A stretch of DNA of 22,993 bases from DATARH01 sp036264235 (lineage in GTDB: Bacteria > Pseudomonadota > Alphaproteobacteria > ATCC43930 > CGMCC-115725), in NCBI GenBank assembly GCA_036264235.1, contig DATARH010000048.1, positions 1-22,993 of the forward strand, read 5' to 3'. A program made the translations under genes and the position numbers. Each line of letters opens with the position of its first letter. Position 1 is the first letter of the stretch. This document shows, one piece after another, positions 1 to 8,232 of this stretch. Under the pieces are notes generated by a model. That model was not told the DNA's origin and made no database searches. It saw only the letters and a list, made by a program, of their open reading frames with translations.

Positions 1-344
1 GGATGACGAACGTCATTGTCGCGGTGACGGGGCCGCTGTTCCCATGGGGCACGATCGCGATCAATGTCATTGGCTCGTTCGTGATCGGCCTCGTCGCCTA
101 TGCCACGGTGCCGGTCGGAATGGTGCCGATCTCGCTCGATATCCGCGCCTTCGTCCTGGTCGGGATTTGCGGCGGCTATACGACGTTCTCATCGTTCAGC
201 ATCCAGACACTGGAATTGGCGCGCGAAGGGCACTGGCTCTATGCCGGAGCCAACATCGTGCTCTCGGTCATGCTGTGCCTGATCGCGGTCTGGCTCGGGT
301 ACCGTCTGGCGCTTCTGTTCGGGGCGCCGCGTCTGCCGGAGTAA
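1..344 (+). CDS. crcB: Fluoride ion channel CrcB/FluC, 5'-truncated by window edge
   Basis: This is the C-terminal part of a small membrane channel that exports fluoride from the cytoplasm as a dual-topology dimer. The visible 113 residues contain the FPWGT(I)xxNxxGSF segment, then the family signature GGYTTFSSFS and a final hydrophobic helix, all in the order expected for the family. Members are usually about 125 residues, so roughly 15-20 N-terminal residues lie outside the window. The ATG at position 3 is therefore probably internal; the two bases before it fit a codon ending in GG. The gene ends in TAA at 342-344, two bases before the stop of the convergent LLM monooxygenase gene, with no terminator visible. 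Any fluoride riboswitch would be upstream of the window. Confidence 0.9.
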   Translation, partial: MTNVIVAVTGPLFPWGTIAINVIGSFVIGLVAYATVPVGMVPISLDIRAFVLVGICGGYTTFSSFSIQTLELAREGHWLYAGANIVLSVMLCLIAVWLGYRLALLFGAPRLPE

Positions 345-346
345 TC

Positions 347-1360
347 TCAGGCGAATGCCGGCATGACCTCGTGCGCGAAGGTGCGCAGGTGATCGAGCGA
401 GCCGGCGAAATCGATCACCATGATGTATTCGACGCCGCCTTCCTGCAGCCGCTTGATGCGGCGGATAATCTCTTCGGGACGGCCGATCAGCGCGTCGCGC
501 TCGGTGACCTCGTCCATCTCGGCGCGCGACATCATCTTGCGCGGACGGCCGAGCGTCGGTGAGTCACCGGTCGGCGACAGTGACAGCTGCTGAACCTGCG
601 CCATGAACTTCGCCCGCAGCGCTCGCGCCGCTTCCCGCTCGGCATCGTTCATCGCGATGTGCAGCGCCCGGGTGATACCGATCATCGACGAATCATAGGC
701 GCGTCCCTGCGCCTCGACGGCGCGGCGGTAGATCGCGATGCCCTCGGCGACGGTTTCCGGGCCGCCGGCCTGGCCGAGCAGCAGGTTGTAGCCGTTCTCG
801 GCGGCGTAGCGGATCGAGTTCGGGCTTGCCGCGCCGACCCATAGCGGCGGGTGCGGCTTCTGCACCGGCGCCGGCTCGATCACGACATCCTCATAATGCC
901 AGTATTTGCCGTGATGCGAGAAGCGGCCCTTGGTGGTCCAAGCCTTGCGCAGGAACTGAACGGTTTCCTGGTAGCGCTCCTCGGCCTCTTCCATCGGGAT
1001 GCAGAAGCCATGGAACTCGCCCCAGCGGTAGCCCTTGCCGATGCCGAAATCGAAGCGGCCGTTCGACAAGAGATCGAGCGTCGCCGCCTGTTCGGCGAGC
1101 AGTGCCGGGTTGTGCCATGGCAGCACCAACACGGCGGTGCCGAGCCGTAATGTCGTGGTCTTCGCCGCGAGATAGGTCAGAAAATTCAGCGTCGCCGAAA
1201 CCTGGCCAAAACCGGTGAAGTGGTGCTCGACCAGAAACACGCTGTGGAAGCCAAGCGCCTCAGCCTCGCAGATGTAATCGATGTAATCGGTATAGATGCG
1301 GCTGTCATCGGCCTGCTCGCCGGGATCGGTGCGGGCGCCGCCGAACAATCCGAAACGCAT
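347..1360 (-). CDS. LLM-class flavin-dependent oxidoreductase (337 aa)
   Basis: A cytoplasmic luciferase-like monooxygenase with a TIM-barrel fold that uses reduced FMN or F420 from a separate reductase; the substrate cannot be read from sequence. Supporting segments are the N-terminal MRFGLFGG strand, LVEHHFTGFG near residue 45, the LRLGTAVLVLPWHNP strand, EQAATLDLLSNGRFDFGIGKGY, and PPLWVGAASPNSIRYAAENG, all typical of the family in sequence and order. Length is normal. The ATG start has an AGAGG ribosome binding site five bases upstream. It is the last gene of a same-strand group: a LivK-type binding protein ends 63 bases upstream, and a second LLM enzyme lies before that. This suggests uptake and oxidation of one compound class, but the two LLM proteins differ clearly and are not a recent duplication. 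Confidence 0.88.
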   Translation of the reverse strand: MRFGLFGGARTDPGEQADDSRIYTDYIDYICEAEALGFHSVFLVEHHFTGFGQVSATLNFLTYLAAKTTTLRLGTAVLVLPWHNPALLAEQAATLDLLSNGRFDFGIGKGYRWGEFHGFCIPMEEAEERYQETVQFLRKAWTTKGRFSHHGKYWHYEDVVIEPAPVQKPHPPLWVGAASPNSIRYAAENGYNLLLGQAGGPETVAEGIAIYRRAVEAQGRAYDSSMIGITRALHIAMNDAEREAARALRAKFMAQVQQLSLSPTGDSPTLGRPRKMMSRAEMDEVTERDALIGRPEEIIRRIKRLQEGGVEYIMVIDFAGSLDHLRTFAHEVMPAFA

Positions 1361-1423
1361 GCTGCCTCTCGCTTATGGTTGTCGTCCGGAAGCGCGGTGT
1401 TGCCGCGCCTCCAGAGGACAATG

Positions 1424-2680
1424 CTACTGTTTCTTCGCGTCGGCGTAGGGATAGATCGTCTTGCCGGTTTCGTATTTGGCCGGCCACAGCACGGTCTGCC
1501 GCTCATCGGTCTTCCACTGGTCGAGGTCGTTGCCCTTTACGCCATGGAACTGCACCTGCAGCACCCGCGCCTCCTTCCACTCGCCATTGTCGCCGAACTG
1601 GATGTCACCGACGACGGTGTGCAGCGTGTTCTTGCGCAGCCACTCGGCGAGCTTGTCCTGGTCGAGACTCTTGGTGCCTTCGACGGCCTGCTGCAACACC
1701 TGCATGTTGGCGTAGGCAAAGGGCGGCAGATAATAGCCGAGCGGATCGACACCTTCGCTCGCCGCCTTGGCCTGGTACTTCTTCAGGAAGTCGAGCACAC
1801 CGGCAAATTGCAGCGTCTTGGCCGGCTCCCAGAAATCGTAATTGACGATACCGTTGAGCTGTGGCCCGAGCTGCTGCTTGATCGAGGCGTATTGCAGGCC
1901 GACGAGGCCGCCGCCGAACAGTTTCGCCTTGAGGCCGACCTCGTTGGCGGCGCGCACGATGCCGACCGCGTCGGGCGGGTATGAGGCGCTGAACACGACA
2001 TCGGCGTTGGCGGAGTCGATCGCGCGCACGATCGGGGTGTAGTCGGTCGTGTTCGGTGGATAGGTCTTGTCGTAAACGATCTGCAGCCCGGCTTCCTTGG
2101 CGTTCTTGCGGGCGCCGTCGGCCGCGTTGTGCGGGAACTCGGCATCGGCAGCGACGATCGCCAAGGTTTTCGGCTTTGGGTTCTGCGCCGCCGCGATCTC
2201 GAAGAAGCCCTTCGAGAAAGCCGATGACGGATCGGGTCCGCCGGCCGGCTGCATCGCGAAATAGCGCTGGTAATGGAACTCGTGGTTCACATCGAGCCCG
2301 AACAGCGCAAAGAACGTCATGTTGTGCTGGATCACCACCGGCATTGCCGGCGCCAGCAGGTTGGTGCCGTAGTCACCGCACAGCAGATCAACCTTGTCGA
2401 CATCAAGCAGCTTGGTGAAGATGCCGGGAACGGTCGAGGGATTGCTCTGATCGTCGTAGTAGATCAGCTTCACCGGCCGGCCGAGCAGCCCGCCGGCGGC
2501 GTTGATCTCTTCCTCCCAGATCTTCATCGCCAGGATCGCGGCCTTGCCGCTGGCGGCGAGACCGCCGGTCAACGCCATCCCGGTGCCGATCTTGATCGGC
2601 TCGGCGGCGTCAGCAGTTGTCCCGAGGCCGAGCAGCAGCGCCGCAGCGGCAGAGAGCAGGAACGGTTTAAGGCGCGTCAT
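1424..2680 (-). CDS. LivK-type (branched-chain amino acid family) ABC substrate-binding protein
   Basis: A periplasmic type I binding protein of the Leu/Ile/Val family, 418 residues. Residues 1 to about 26 form a Sec signal peptide (MTRLKPFLLSAAAALLLGLG, then a TADA/AEP cleavage site). The mature protein starts with IKIGTGMALTGGLAASG and continues with INAAGGLLGRPVKLIYYDDQSNPS, the usual opening of this family. An upstream in-frame ATG at 2722 exists, but the ATG at 2680 is preferred because it begins the signal peptide and follows GGGGAGGAGG at good spacing. No permease or ATPase gene of the same system is in the window, so it is an orphan binding protein placed between two LLM monooxygenases. 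The bulky ligand set of this family allows aromatic acids and amides as well as amino acids; the ligand is unknown. Confidence 0.9.
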   Translation of the reverse strand: MTRLKPFLLSAAAALLLGLGTTADAAEPIKIGTGMALTGGLAASGKAAILAMKIWEEEINAAGGLLGRPVKLIYYDDQSNPSTVPGIFTKLLDVDKVDLLCGDYGTNLLAPAMPVVIQHNMTFFALFGLDVNHEFHYQRYFAMQPAGGPDPSSAFSKGFFEIAAAQNPKPKTLAIVAADAEFPHNAADGARKNAKEAGLQIVYDKTYPPNTTDYTPIVRAIDSANADVVFSASYPPDAVGIVRAANEVGLKAKLFGGGLVGLQYASIKQQLGPQLNGIVNYDFWEPAKTLQFAGVLDFLKKYQAKAASEGVDPLGYYLPPFAYANMQVLQQAVEGTKSLDQDKLAEWLRKNTLHTVVGDIQFGDNGEWKEARVLQVQFHGVKGNDLDQWKTDERQTVLWPAKYETGKTIYPYADAKKQ

Positions 2681-2714
2681 CAGGCCTCCTCCCCAACAAG
2701 GATTTTGGCGACTG

Positions 2715-2754
2715 TAACCCAAGCGGCGGCCCGACCCGCCGGCAAAATGGGTTA
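2715..2754. repeat. Nested inverted repeat between LLM gene and binding-protein gene
   Basis: Read on the plus strand, TAACCCA (2715-2721) pairs with TGGGTTA (2748-2754), and inside it CGGCGG (2724-2729) pairs with CCGCCG (2736-2741) around a six-base loop. The arms are perfect. It lies 24 bases after the stop of the upstream LLM gene and 35 bases before the binding-protein start. There is no T-run on either side, so a simple intrinsic terminator is unlikely; an intercistronic stability hairpin or a protein-binding operator fits better. Confidence 0.6.
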
Positions 2755-2777
2755 GGCTGCCAAAATTGCCGCATTGC

Positions 2778-3818
2778 TTACCGGAACCGCGGCTTCACCT
2801 CCTGGCATAGCAGCCGCAGCGCGTTCAGCACACGCTCGTGCGGGATCAGCCCGCCGCAGTTCAATTCGGCGAGGATGCCGGCAAAGCCGAGCCGCTGCTG
2901 CAATTCCTTGAGACGCGCCGTGACGCTGTCGGGGGTACCGACGATGACATTGCCGCGCAGCGCATCGGCATAGGTCAGATTTTTCAAGTGCTCGGCGCGG
3001 CGGATGAAGTTCTCGCGGCCGGTGCGGCGCGCCGAGTCGGCGATCAGCTCGTATTGCAGCCGATAAAAATGCGTGACGCTCTCCTCGGCCTCGGCGCGGG
3101 CCCGCTCCTCGGTCTCGGCGATGTAGATCGGGGCCGAGACATAGACCTCGCCCCGGCCCGGAAGGCGGGCGCCTTTCCAACCCTCTTGGTAAGCCTCAAT
3201 GTGCGGCGCCAATTCGTCCCAGGTCGGATGCCGGGTGCTGGCGAAGACCGGATAGCCAAGCGCGCCAATGGCCGGGAAGGTATCGGGGGTGCTGGCGGCG
3301 ATGCGGATCGGCGGCATCCGGCCTTGATACGGTTTCGGCACACAGGCGACGTTATCGAAGCTGTGGCACTTCCCCTGGTAGGAGAAGCGGGGCTCGCTCC
3401 AGGCGCGCTTGACGATGTCGAGGATTTCGGTGAAGCGGTCGCGGCTTTCGTCGTAAGGAACGCCATAGGCGTCATAGGTGCTGACGACACCGCTGCGGCC
3501 GACGCCGAAGATCAGCCGACCGCGGCTGACCTGATCGACCGTCGCCGCCTCCTCGGCGAGGCGCAGTGGGTGACACAAGGGGAGCACCTGGACCGCGATG
3601 CCGATTTTCATGCGCTCGGTGCGGGCGGCGATCGCGCTGGAGATCGCGAGCGGCGACGACAGGTAAGTGCGCTCCGGCGCGAAGTGGATTTCCGCGAGCC
3701 ACATCACGTCGAGACCGAAGCGCTCGGCGGCATCGATCTGTTCGATCGATTCGTCGAACATCTCGGTCTCGCTGCGCCCCGGCACCGACGGAAACTCGTG
3801 GAACATGCCGAATTCCAT
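2778..3818 (-). CDS. LLM-class flavin-dependent oxidoreductase (346 aa)
   Basis: A second luciferase-like monooxygenase, distinct in sequence from the one at 347-1360. It opens MEFGMFHEFPSVPGRSE, and carries FGLDVMWLAEIHF, the MKIGIAVQVLPLCHPLRLAEE strand, and VDQVSRGRLIFGVGRSG, all expected for FMN-dependent members. The open frame runs much further upstream, to 4151, but that extension is Arg/Pro-rich antisense of the L,D-transpeptidase gene. The ATG at 3818 is chosen for its strong GGAGGAGG site four bases upstream and because it begins the first barrel strand. It needs a reduced-flavin supplier, which is not encoded nearby. It is the first gene of the probable group with the LivK-type binding protein. 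The substrate is unknown; members act on alkanesulfonates, nitriloacetate-like chelators, aldehydes and aromatics. Confidence 0.88.
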   Translation of the reverse strand: MEFGMFHEFPSVPGRSETEMFDESIEQIDAAERFGLDVMWLAEIHFAPERTYLSSPLAISSAIAARTERMKIGIAVQVLPLCHPLRLAEEAATVDQVSRGRLIFGVGRSGVVSTYDAYGVPYDESRDRFTEILDIVKRAWSEPRFSYQGKCHSFDNVACVPKPYQGRMPPIRIAASTPDTFPAIGALGYPVFASTRHPTWDELAPHIEAYQEGWKGARLPGRGEVYVSAPIYIAETEERARAEAEESVTHFYRLQYELIADSARRTGRENFIRRAEHLKNLTYADALRGNVIVGTPDSVTARLKELQQRLGFAGILAELNCGGLIPHERVLNALRLLCQEVKPRFR

Positions 3819-3888
3819 AGGCCCTCCTCCCGAATCCGACGCTAGAGGATCGCCGCCGCGAACCCAAGCCTCTTCGAACGGTAGGCGA

Positions 3889-4983
3889 CTATGCGCGGCG
3901 ATGGTGCTTGTGAACCGCGGCTCGGCGTGAATGGTGCGACGCGCCGTGTCTTTCGATCCTGCCCTTGGTGTTCGCCGCAGCCGCCGGGCGAGACGCCTGG
4001 GCCGGCGCCGACACCTGGTTCGTCGTCGCTTGCGCGGCGTTCGTCGAGCCCTGCATGCCCGGGTTTTCCGAGGAGTCGATGATGACCAGGGCATCGCCGG
4101 CGAGGGGCGTCGGCGCCCGGTCGGAAAGCAGCACCTTGGCGAAGCGCGCATTGCGCCGCGCCGCCTGCTCGTAATCGCTGTCGAGGACGCCGTGGAGGTC
4201 GAGGAAGCGGTTCATCGCGGTCGGGATGCGCACGCAGCCGTCCGATGCGGGGCGCCCGACCTGGCGTTCCAGCGTCGCCGGGTCGGTGGCGTGCACCAAG
4301 AGGCGCATCTTGCCGACCCCGCCCGGCGGCCCCCAACCCTTGAGCGCGGGTTGCCAACCGAAATCCCAGACCCGCATGCCTTCGACGCCGAGGCCGCGGA
4401 CGTGGTTCTCGTTGAAGGTGCCCTCGGCGCGCCAATCGAGGATCCGGCTGGTGTGCGGGAAGACGCCGGTCGGCGTCAGGAAGTGCTCGAAGCCGCGCGG
4501 CCGGCCGGTCGACACCTTGGTGCCGCCGAGGCTCTGCCAGGGGCCGTCGGGGCGTGCCAAGACGATCCGCATCTGCTGCACGCGAGGGTTACGGTCGACG
4601 ACGACCAGCAGCTGCGGCCGCTCGATCTTGTAGCCGCCGGCGGCGATTACCGCCTGGGCACGCTCGATCCAGGATTGCGCGCTCTGCGGCGTATCGACAA
4701 TGGCTTTCGGAACCTCCTGGCGCAGCGCCTGCGCCAGCGCGGCGGCCTGCTCGTCAACCGGCGATAATGGCGCGGCGGCGGTGTCACCGGGCTGCGGCGA
4801 CGAGGCTTCACCGGCTTCCGGCGCAGCAGGGGCAAGGGCAGGACCGGTCGTCGGCGCCGCCGCCACCGGCAACGGGGACCAAAAACATAGTGCCGCCATC
4901 AGCAGCAATATGCTGACAGTTCCACCTCTCCTCGCCGAACGCGGGGTAAGCCGTCGGACCATGACGGTTTGCGCGCCGATCAT
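3889..4983 (-). CDS. L,D-transpeptidase (YkuD/ErfK domain), secreted
   Basis: A peptidoglycan cross-linking or lipoprotein-anchoring enzyme of the periplasm, 364 residues. The N-terminus has a basic stretch, a hydrophobic core (TVSILLLMAALCFW) and an AAA/AP cleavage site, so it is exported. A Pro/Ala-rich stretch follows, then the catalytic domain with HAT at His231 and the active-site motif ASDGCVRIP with Cys250. Most members have HG before the loop; here it is HA. The last 20 residues are rich in His, Arg and Lys, an unusual tail that may contact the wall or metals. The ATG at 4983 follows GGAGG at four bases; the longer open frame upstream lacks family features. The ribosome binding site is partly inside a perfect inverted repeat (4990-5017). 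Neighbours give no functional hint. Confidence 0.88.
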   Translation of the reverse strand: MIGAQTVMVRRLTPRSARRGGTVSILLLMAALCFWSPLPVAAAPTTGPALAPAAPEAGEASSPQPGDTAAAPLSPVDEQAAALAQALRQEVPKAIVDTPQSAQSWIERAQAVIAAGGYKIERPQLLVVVDRNPRVQQMRIVLARPDGPWQSLGGTKVSTGRPRGFEHFLTPTGVFPHTSRILDWRAEGTFNENHVRGLGVEGMRVWDFGWQPALKGWGPPGGVGKMRLLVHATDPATLERQVGRPASDGCVRIPTAMNRFLDLHGVLDSDYEQAARRNARFAKVLLSDRAPTPLAGDALVIIDSSENPGMQGSTNAAQATTNQVSAPAQASRPAAAANTKGRIERHGASHHSRRAAVHKHHRRA

Positions 4984-4989
4984 CGAGCC

Positions 4990-5017
4990 TCCAAATCGCA
5001 GTCCTCTGCGATTTGGA
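4990..5017 (-). promoter_or_regulatory. Perfect 11-bp hairpin overlapping the ribosome binding site of the L,D-transpeptidase gene
   Basis: TCCAAATCGCA (4990-5000) and TGCGATTTGGA (5007-5017) are exact inverted repeats around a six-base loop. In the minus-strand transcript the 3' arm contains the first three bases of the GGAGG site (4988-4992) that serves the ATG at 4983. Folding would hide part of that site. No T-run follows, so it is not a standard terminator of the aldo/keto reductase gene upstream. A translational control hairpin or an operator are both possible. Confidence 0.6.
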
Positions 5018-5101
5018 ACGGCCGCAATGGCCCTGATCGCCGATCTTTCTACCGTTACGTTCGGGAATGCAGCCGATCGGCGCCTCTCAATAACGGGGAC
5101 T

Positions 5102-6079
5102 TCAGATCCCGAGGCGCGACAGGTGCTCGGCCGGGTAGCGGGTGCCGGCGGCGGCGCCGGGGCGGAAGATATGGGCGAGCGCGTCCTGTGTATCGGCTGA
5201 GAGCCGCAGCGCCGCTGCGGCGGCGTTCTGCTCGAGGTAGTGGACGTGACTGGTGCCGGCGATCGGGACGATGAACGGCCGCTGCGCCAACACCCAGGCC
5301 AGCGCCAGTTGCGCCGGGGTACAACGCTCCGACGCGGCATGCGCCTTCAATTCCTCGACCAGCTGCAGGTTGCGTTTCAGATTGTCGGCCTGGAAGCGCG
5401 GCATGCGGCGGCGCGCGTCGCCATCGCGCAAGCTGTCGAGATCGGTGACCGTGCCGGTCAGGAAGCCACGGCCCAACGGGCTGTAGGCGACAAACCCGAT
5501 GCCGAGCTCCTCGCACAGCGGCAGGATTTCGCTTTCGACGTCGCGCGACCACAGCGAATATTCGGTCTGGATCGCACTGATCGGGTGCACCGCATGGGCG
5601 CGGCGGATCGTCTGCGGCCCAGCCTCGCAGATGCCGAGATGGCGCACCTTGCCTTCGCGCACGAGATCGGCCATCGCACCGATCGTGTCCTCGATCGGCA
5701 CATCGGCATCGACCCGGTGAATGAAATAGAGGTCGATCACGTCGGTCTTGAGCCGCGCCAAGCTCTTGTCGCAGCACTCCTTGACGTATTCCGGACGGCC
5801 GTCGGCGAAGCGCGGCCCGCCCTGCAGCTGGACATTGCCGAATTTGCTGGCGATCACGTAATCGTCGCGATGCCCTGCAATGCGGCGCGCGATCAGCTCC
5901 TCGTTGCGGCCGCGGCCATAGGCGTCGGAGGTGTCGAGGAAATCGATGCCGAGGTCGCGCGCCCGGCGGATCGTCGCGATCGCGCTATCGGTGTCGGGCT
6001 CTCCATAGAACGACGTCATCGTGCCACAGCCGAGTCCGACCGCCGACACATCCAATTCACCTAGGTTGCGTCGCTGCAT
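5102..6079 (-). CDS. Aldo/keto reductase
   Basis: A soluble NADPH-dependent oxidoreductase with a TIM barrel, 325 residues, of the group that resembles YajO/perakine-reductase-like enzymes. The catalytic tetrad is visible as Asp49 and Tyr54 (FLDTSDAYGRGRNEEL), Lys79 (YVIASKFG) and His121 (DLYFIHRVD). The C-terminal half has the expected ALAWVLAQRPFIVPIAGTS cofactor segment. The start at 6079 gives the usual MQRRNLGELDVSAVGLG opening, overlaps the trpE(G) stop as TAATG, and has GGGGAGA upstream; an in-frame ATG six codons earlier is less likely. Because of the overlap it is probably translated together with trpE(G) and so falls under tryptophan attenuation. No tryptophan-pathway reaction needs it; the substrate is unknown. 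Confidence 0.92.
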   Translation of the reverse strand: MQRRNLGELDVSAVGLGCGTMTSFYGEPDTDSAIATIRRARDLGIDFLDTSDAYGRGRNEELIARRIAGHRDDYVIASKFGNVQLQGGPRFADGRPEYVKECCDKSLARLKTDVIDLYFIHRVDADVPIEDTIGAMADLVREGKVRHLGICEAGPQTIRRAHAVHPISAIQTEYSLWSRDVESEILPLCEELGIGFVAYSPLGRGFLTGTVTDLDSLRDGDARRRMPRFQADNLKRNLQLVEELKAHAASERCTPAQLALAWVLAQRPFIVPIAGTSHVHYLEQNAAAAALRLSADTQDALAHIFRPGAAAGTRYPAEHLSRLGI

Positions 6080-8232
6080 TACGCTGTCTCCCCACACATG
6101 CTGGTCAGCACCGCGTCGATGATCGGCATGCCGACGGTCTCCGGCGCGGTCATCACCGATTCCGGATGAAACTGCACCGCCGCGATCGGCAACTCCGTAT
6201 GCTCGACCGCCATGATGACGCCGTCCTCGCTTTCGGCGGTGACGGCGAGTACCGGCGGCAGCTTGTCCTTCATCGCGTAGAGCGAGTGGTAGCGGCCGAC
6301 CGTGTAGCGGTCGCTGAAGCCGGGCAGGAAGCGGCCCGGCGTGCCGCGCACCGGCGACGGCTTGCCGTGCATCGGCACATCGAGCACGCCGAGCGCGCCA
6401 CCGAAATATTCAACGAGCCCCTGCAAACCGAGGCAGACGCCGAAGATCGGCACCCGCTTGTCGAGCAGCAGGTCGAGGGTCTCGGTCATCGCGAAATCCT
6501 GCGGCCGGCCCGGTCCCGGCGACAGGACCGCGAGGTCGGGCTTAAGGCCGTTGCGCAATTCGGCGCGGGCGTAATCATGACGCAGCGTCACGACCTCGGC
6601 ACCGGTGCGACGGATATAGCCGGCCAGCGTGTGGACGAACGAATCCTCGTGATCGACCAGCAGCACCTTGCGGCCGCGCCCGGTCGGCGCCCTCGCCTCC
6701 TTTGATGTCGCTTTGCCGGCGCTGCCGCGGATCGCGCCGAACAGGGCGGCGGCCTTCAACTCGGTCTCCGCCTCTTCGGCTTCGGGATCGCTGTCAAACA
6801 GCAAGGTCGCGCCGGCGCGGATATCGGCGACGCCATCCTTCATCCGGATCGTGCGCAAGGTCAGGCCGGTGTTCATATTGCCGTCGAAACCGAGACGGCC
6901 GATCGCGCCGCCGTACCAGCGGCGCGACGAGCGTTCGTTCTCCTCGATCCAGCGGATCGCCCACAGCTTCGGCGCACCGGTGACGGTCACCGCCCAGGCG
7001 TGGCTGAGAAAGCCATCGAGGGCATCGAATTCCGGGCGCAACTCGCCCTCGACATGATCGACCGTGTGGATGAGGCGCGAATACATCTCGATCTGACGGC
7101 GACCGATCACCTTGACGCTGCCGGCGACGCAGACCCGCGACTTGTCGTTGCGGTCGACATCGGTGCACATCGTCAGTTCGCTCTCGTCCTTCTTCGAGTT
7201 CAAGAGCTCGAGGATGCGGTCGGCATCCTCGATCGCATCGACGCCGCGGCGGATCGTGCCGCAGATCGGGCAGGTCTCGATGCGCTTGCCCTCGACGCGG
7301 ACATACATTTCTGGCGACGCCGAGACGAGGAACTCGCCGTCACCGAGATTGATCAGCGCGCCGTAGGGTGCCGGGTTGGCCCGGCGCAGCCGGTGAAACA
7401 CCATGCTTGGCGGATCGGCGCAGGGTTCGGCGAAGAGTTGGCCGGCGACGACCTCGAACAGATCGCCGCGCACGAACGCCTCCTTGGCACGGCGAACCAG
7501 CGCCGCATACTCCCCGGGCGCGTGGTCGCTCTCGGGCGGGCGCGGTGCCGTGCCGGGACCGTAGGGCGCCTCCGGCGTTGCCCGCGGCAGGCCGGCGGTC
7601 GAACCGCCGCCGGCGGTGAAGTCATAGCGGTAGACCGCCGATTGCTGGCGCATATGGTCGACGATCAGAATCTCATCCGGAAGGTAGAGGACGAGGTCGC
7701 GCTGATCGTCGGGGCGCGGCAGCTTGAGGTGCATCGGCTCGAACTGGAAGACGAGGTCGTAGCCGAAGGCGCCGTAGAGGCCGAGATGCTCATCCTCGGT
7801 GGTGCGGAACAGGTCGCCGAGGGTCCGCAGCACCGAAAACACGCTCGGCTGCCGGCTGCGCTGCTCCTCGGGGAAGCGCTCGGTCGCCTCGGCGATGCCG
7901 CCGGCAATGCGATCGGCGCCGATGTGCTCGATGCGGATTTCGGGAAGGCGGCCGAGGGCGGCTGCGATCGGCGGCAGCAGGATCCGGCCGCGGGCGTTCA
8001 GCGCCTCGACCGCGAAATCGCGGCCGCGCGCGGTCAACACCAGCGGCGGATCGACAAAGCCCATGTCCCAGCGGGTGTAGCGGCCGGGGAACTCGAAGCT
8101 GGACGAGAACAACACGCCGCGCTTTCGGTCGAGCGCATCGGCCAGCGCCGTGTCGGCCGGGCTGTAGGGCCGGATCGCGATCTCGCGCTCCACCCGGATG
8201 CCGCCCTTGGTCTCGTAGCTCAGGATTTGCAT
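6079..8232 (-). CDS. trpEG: Fused anthranilate synthase TrpE-TrpG
   Basis: Catalyses chorismate plus glutamine to anthranilate, the first step of tryptophan synthesis, in one 717-residue cytoplasmic polypeptide. The N-terminal part (to about residue 500) is the TrpE synthase, with SSSFEFPGRYTRWD near residue 50, FLVSASPEMYV, the TCPICGTIRRG loop, and HAWAVTVTGAPK. The C-terminal part is the TrpG amidotransferase, with LLVDHEDSFVHTL, LSPGPGRPQDF, the nucleophile Cys600 in GVCLGLQ, and AVQFHPESV. Length and fusion match rhizobial trpE(G), about 730 residues. The ATG at 8232 follows AAGGGG and gives the expected opening MQILSYETKGG; the frame extends to 8433 but that part is the attenuator. Expression is likely controlled by the attenuator upstream. 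The motif that is usually PISGT or PIAGT reads PICGT here. Confidence 0.97.
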   Translation of the reverse strand: MQILSYETKGGIRVEREIAIRPYSPADTALADALDRKRGVLFSSSFEFPGRYTRWDMGFVDPPLVLTARGRDFAVEALNARGRILLPPIAAALGRLPEIRIEHIGADRIAGGIAEATERFPEEQRSRQPSVFSVLRTLGDLFRTTEDEHLGLYGAFGYDLVFQFEPMHLKLPRPDDQRDLVLYLPDEILIVDHMRQQSAVYRYDFTAGGGSTAGLPRATPEAPYGPGTAPRPPESDHAPGEYAALVRRAKEAFVRGDLFEVVAGQLFAEPCADPPSMVFHRLRRANPAPYGALINLGDGEFLVSASPEMYVRVEGKRIETCPICGTIRRGVDAIEDADRILELLNSKKDESELTMCTDVDRNDKSRVCVAGSVKVIGRRQIEMYSRLIHTVDHVEGELRPEFDALDGFLSHAWAVTVTGAPKLWAIRWIEENERSSRRWYGGAIGRLGFDGNMNTGLTLRTIRMKDGVADIRAGATLLFDSDPEAEEAETELKAAALFGAIRGSAGKATSKEARAPTGRGRKVLLVDHEDSFVHTLAGYIRRTGAEVVTLRHDYARAELRNGLKPDLAVLSPGPGRPQDFAMTETLDLLLDKRVPIFGVCLGLQGLVEYFGGALGVLDVPMHGKPSPVRGTPGRFLPGFSDRYTVGRYHSLYAMKDKLPPVLAVTAESEDGVIMAVEHTELPIAAVQFHPESVMTAPETVGMPIIDAVLTSMCGETA

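Noticed and set aside
2715..2754. Intrinsic terminator for the upstream LLM gene
   Set aside because: The stem is strong, but neither side has a T-run, so it is listed only as an inverted repeat.
3819..4151. Extension of the LLM frame (2778-3818) by 111 residues upstream
   Set aside because: The extra part is Arg/Pro-rich, antisense to the L,D-transpeptidase gene, and a strong ribosome binding site sits at the ATG at 3818.
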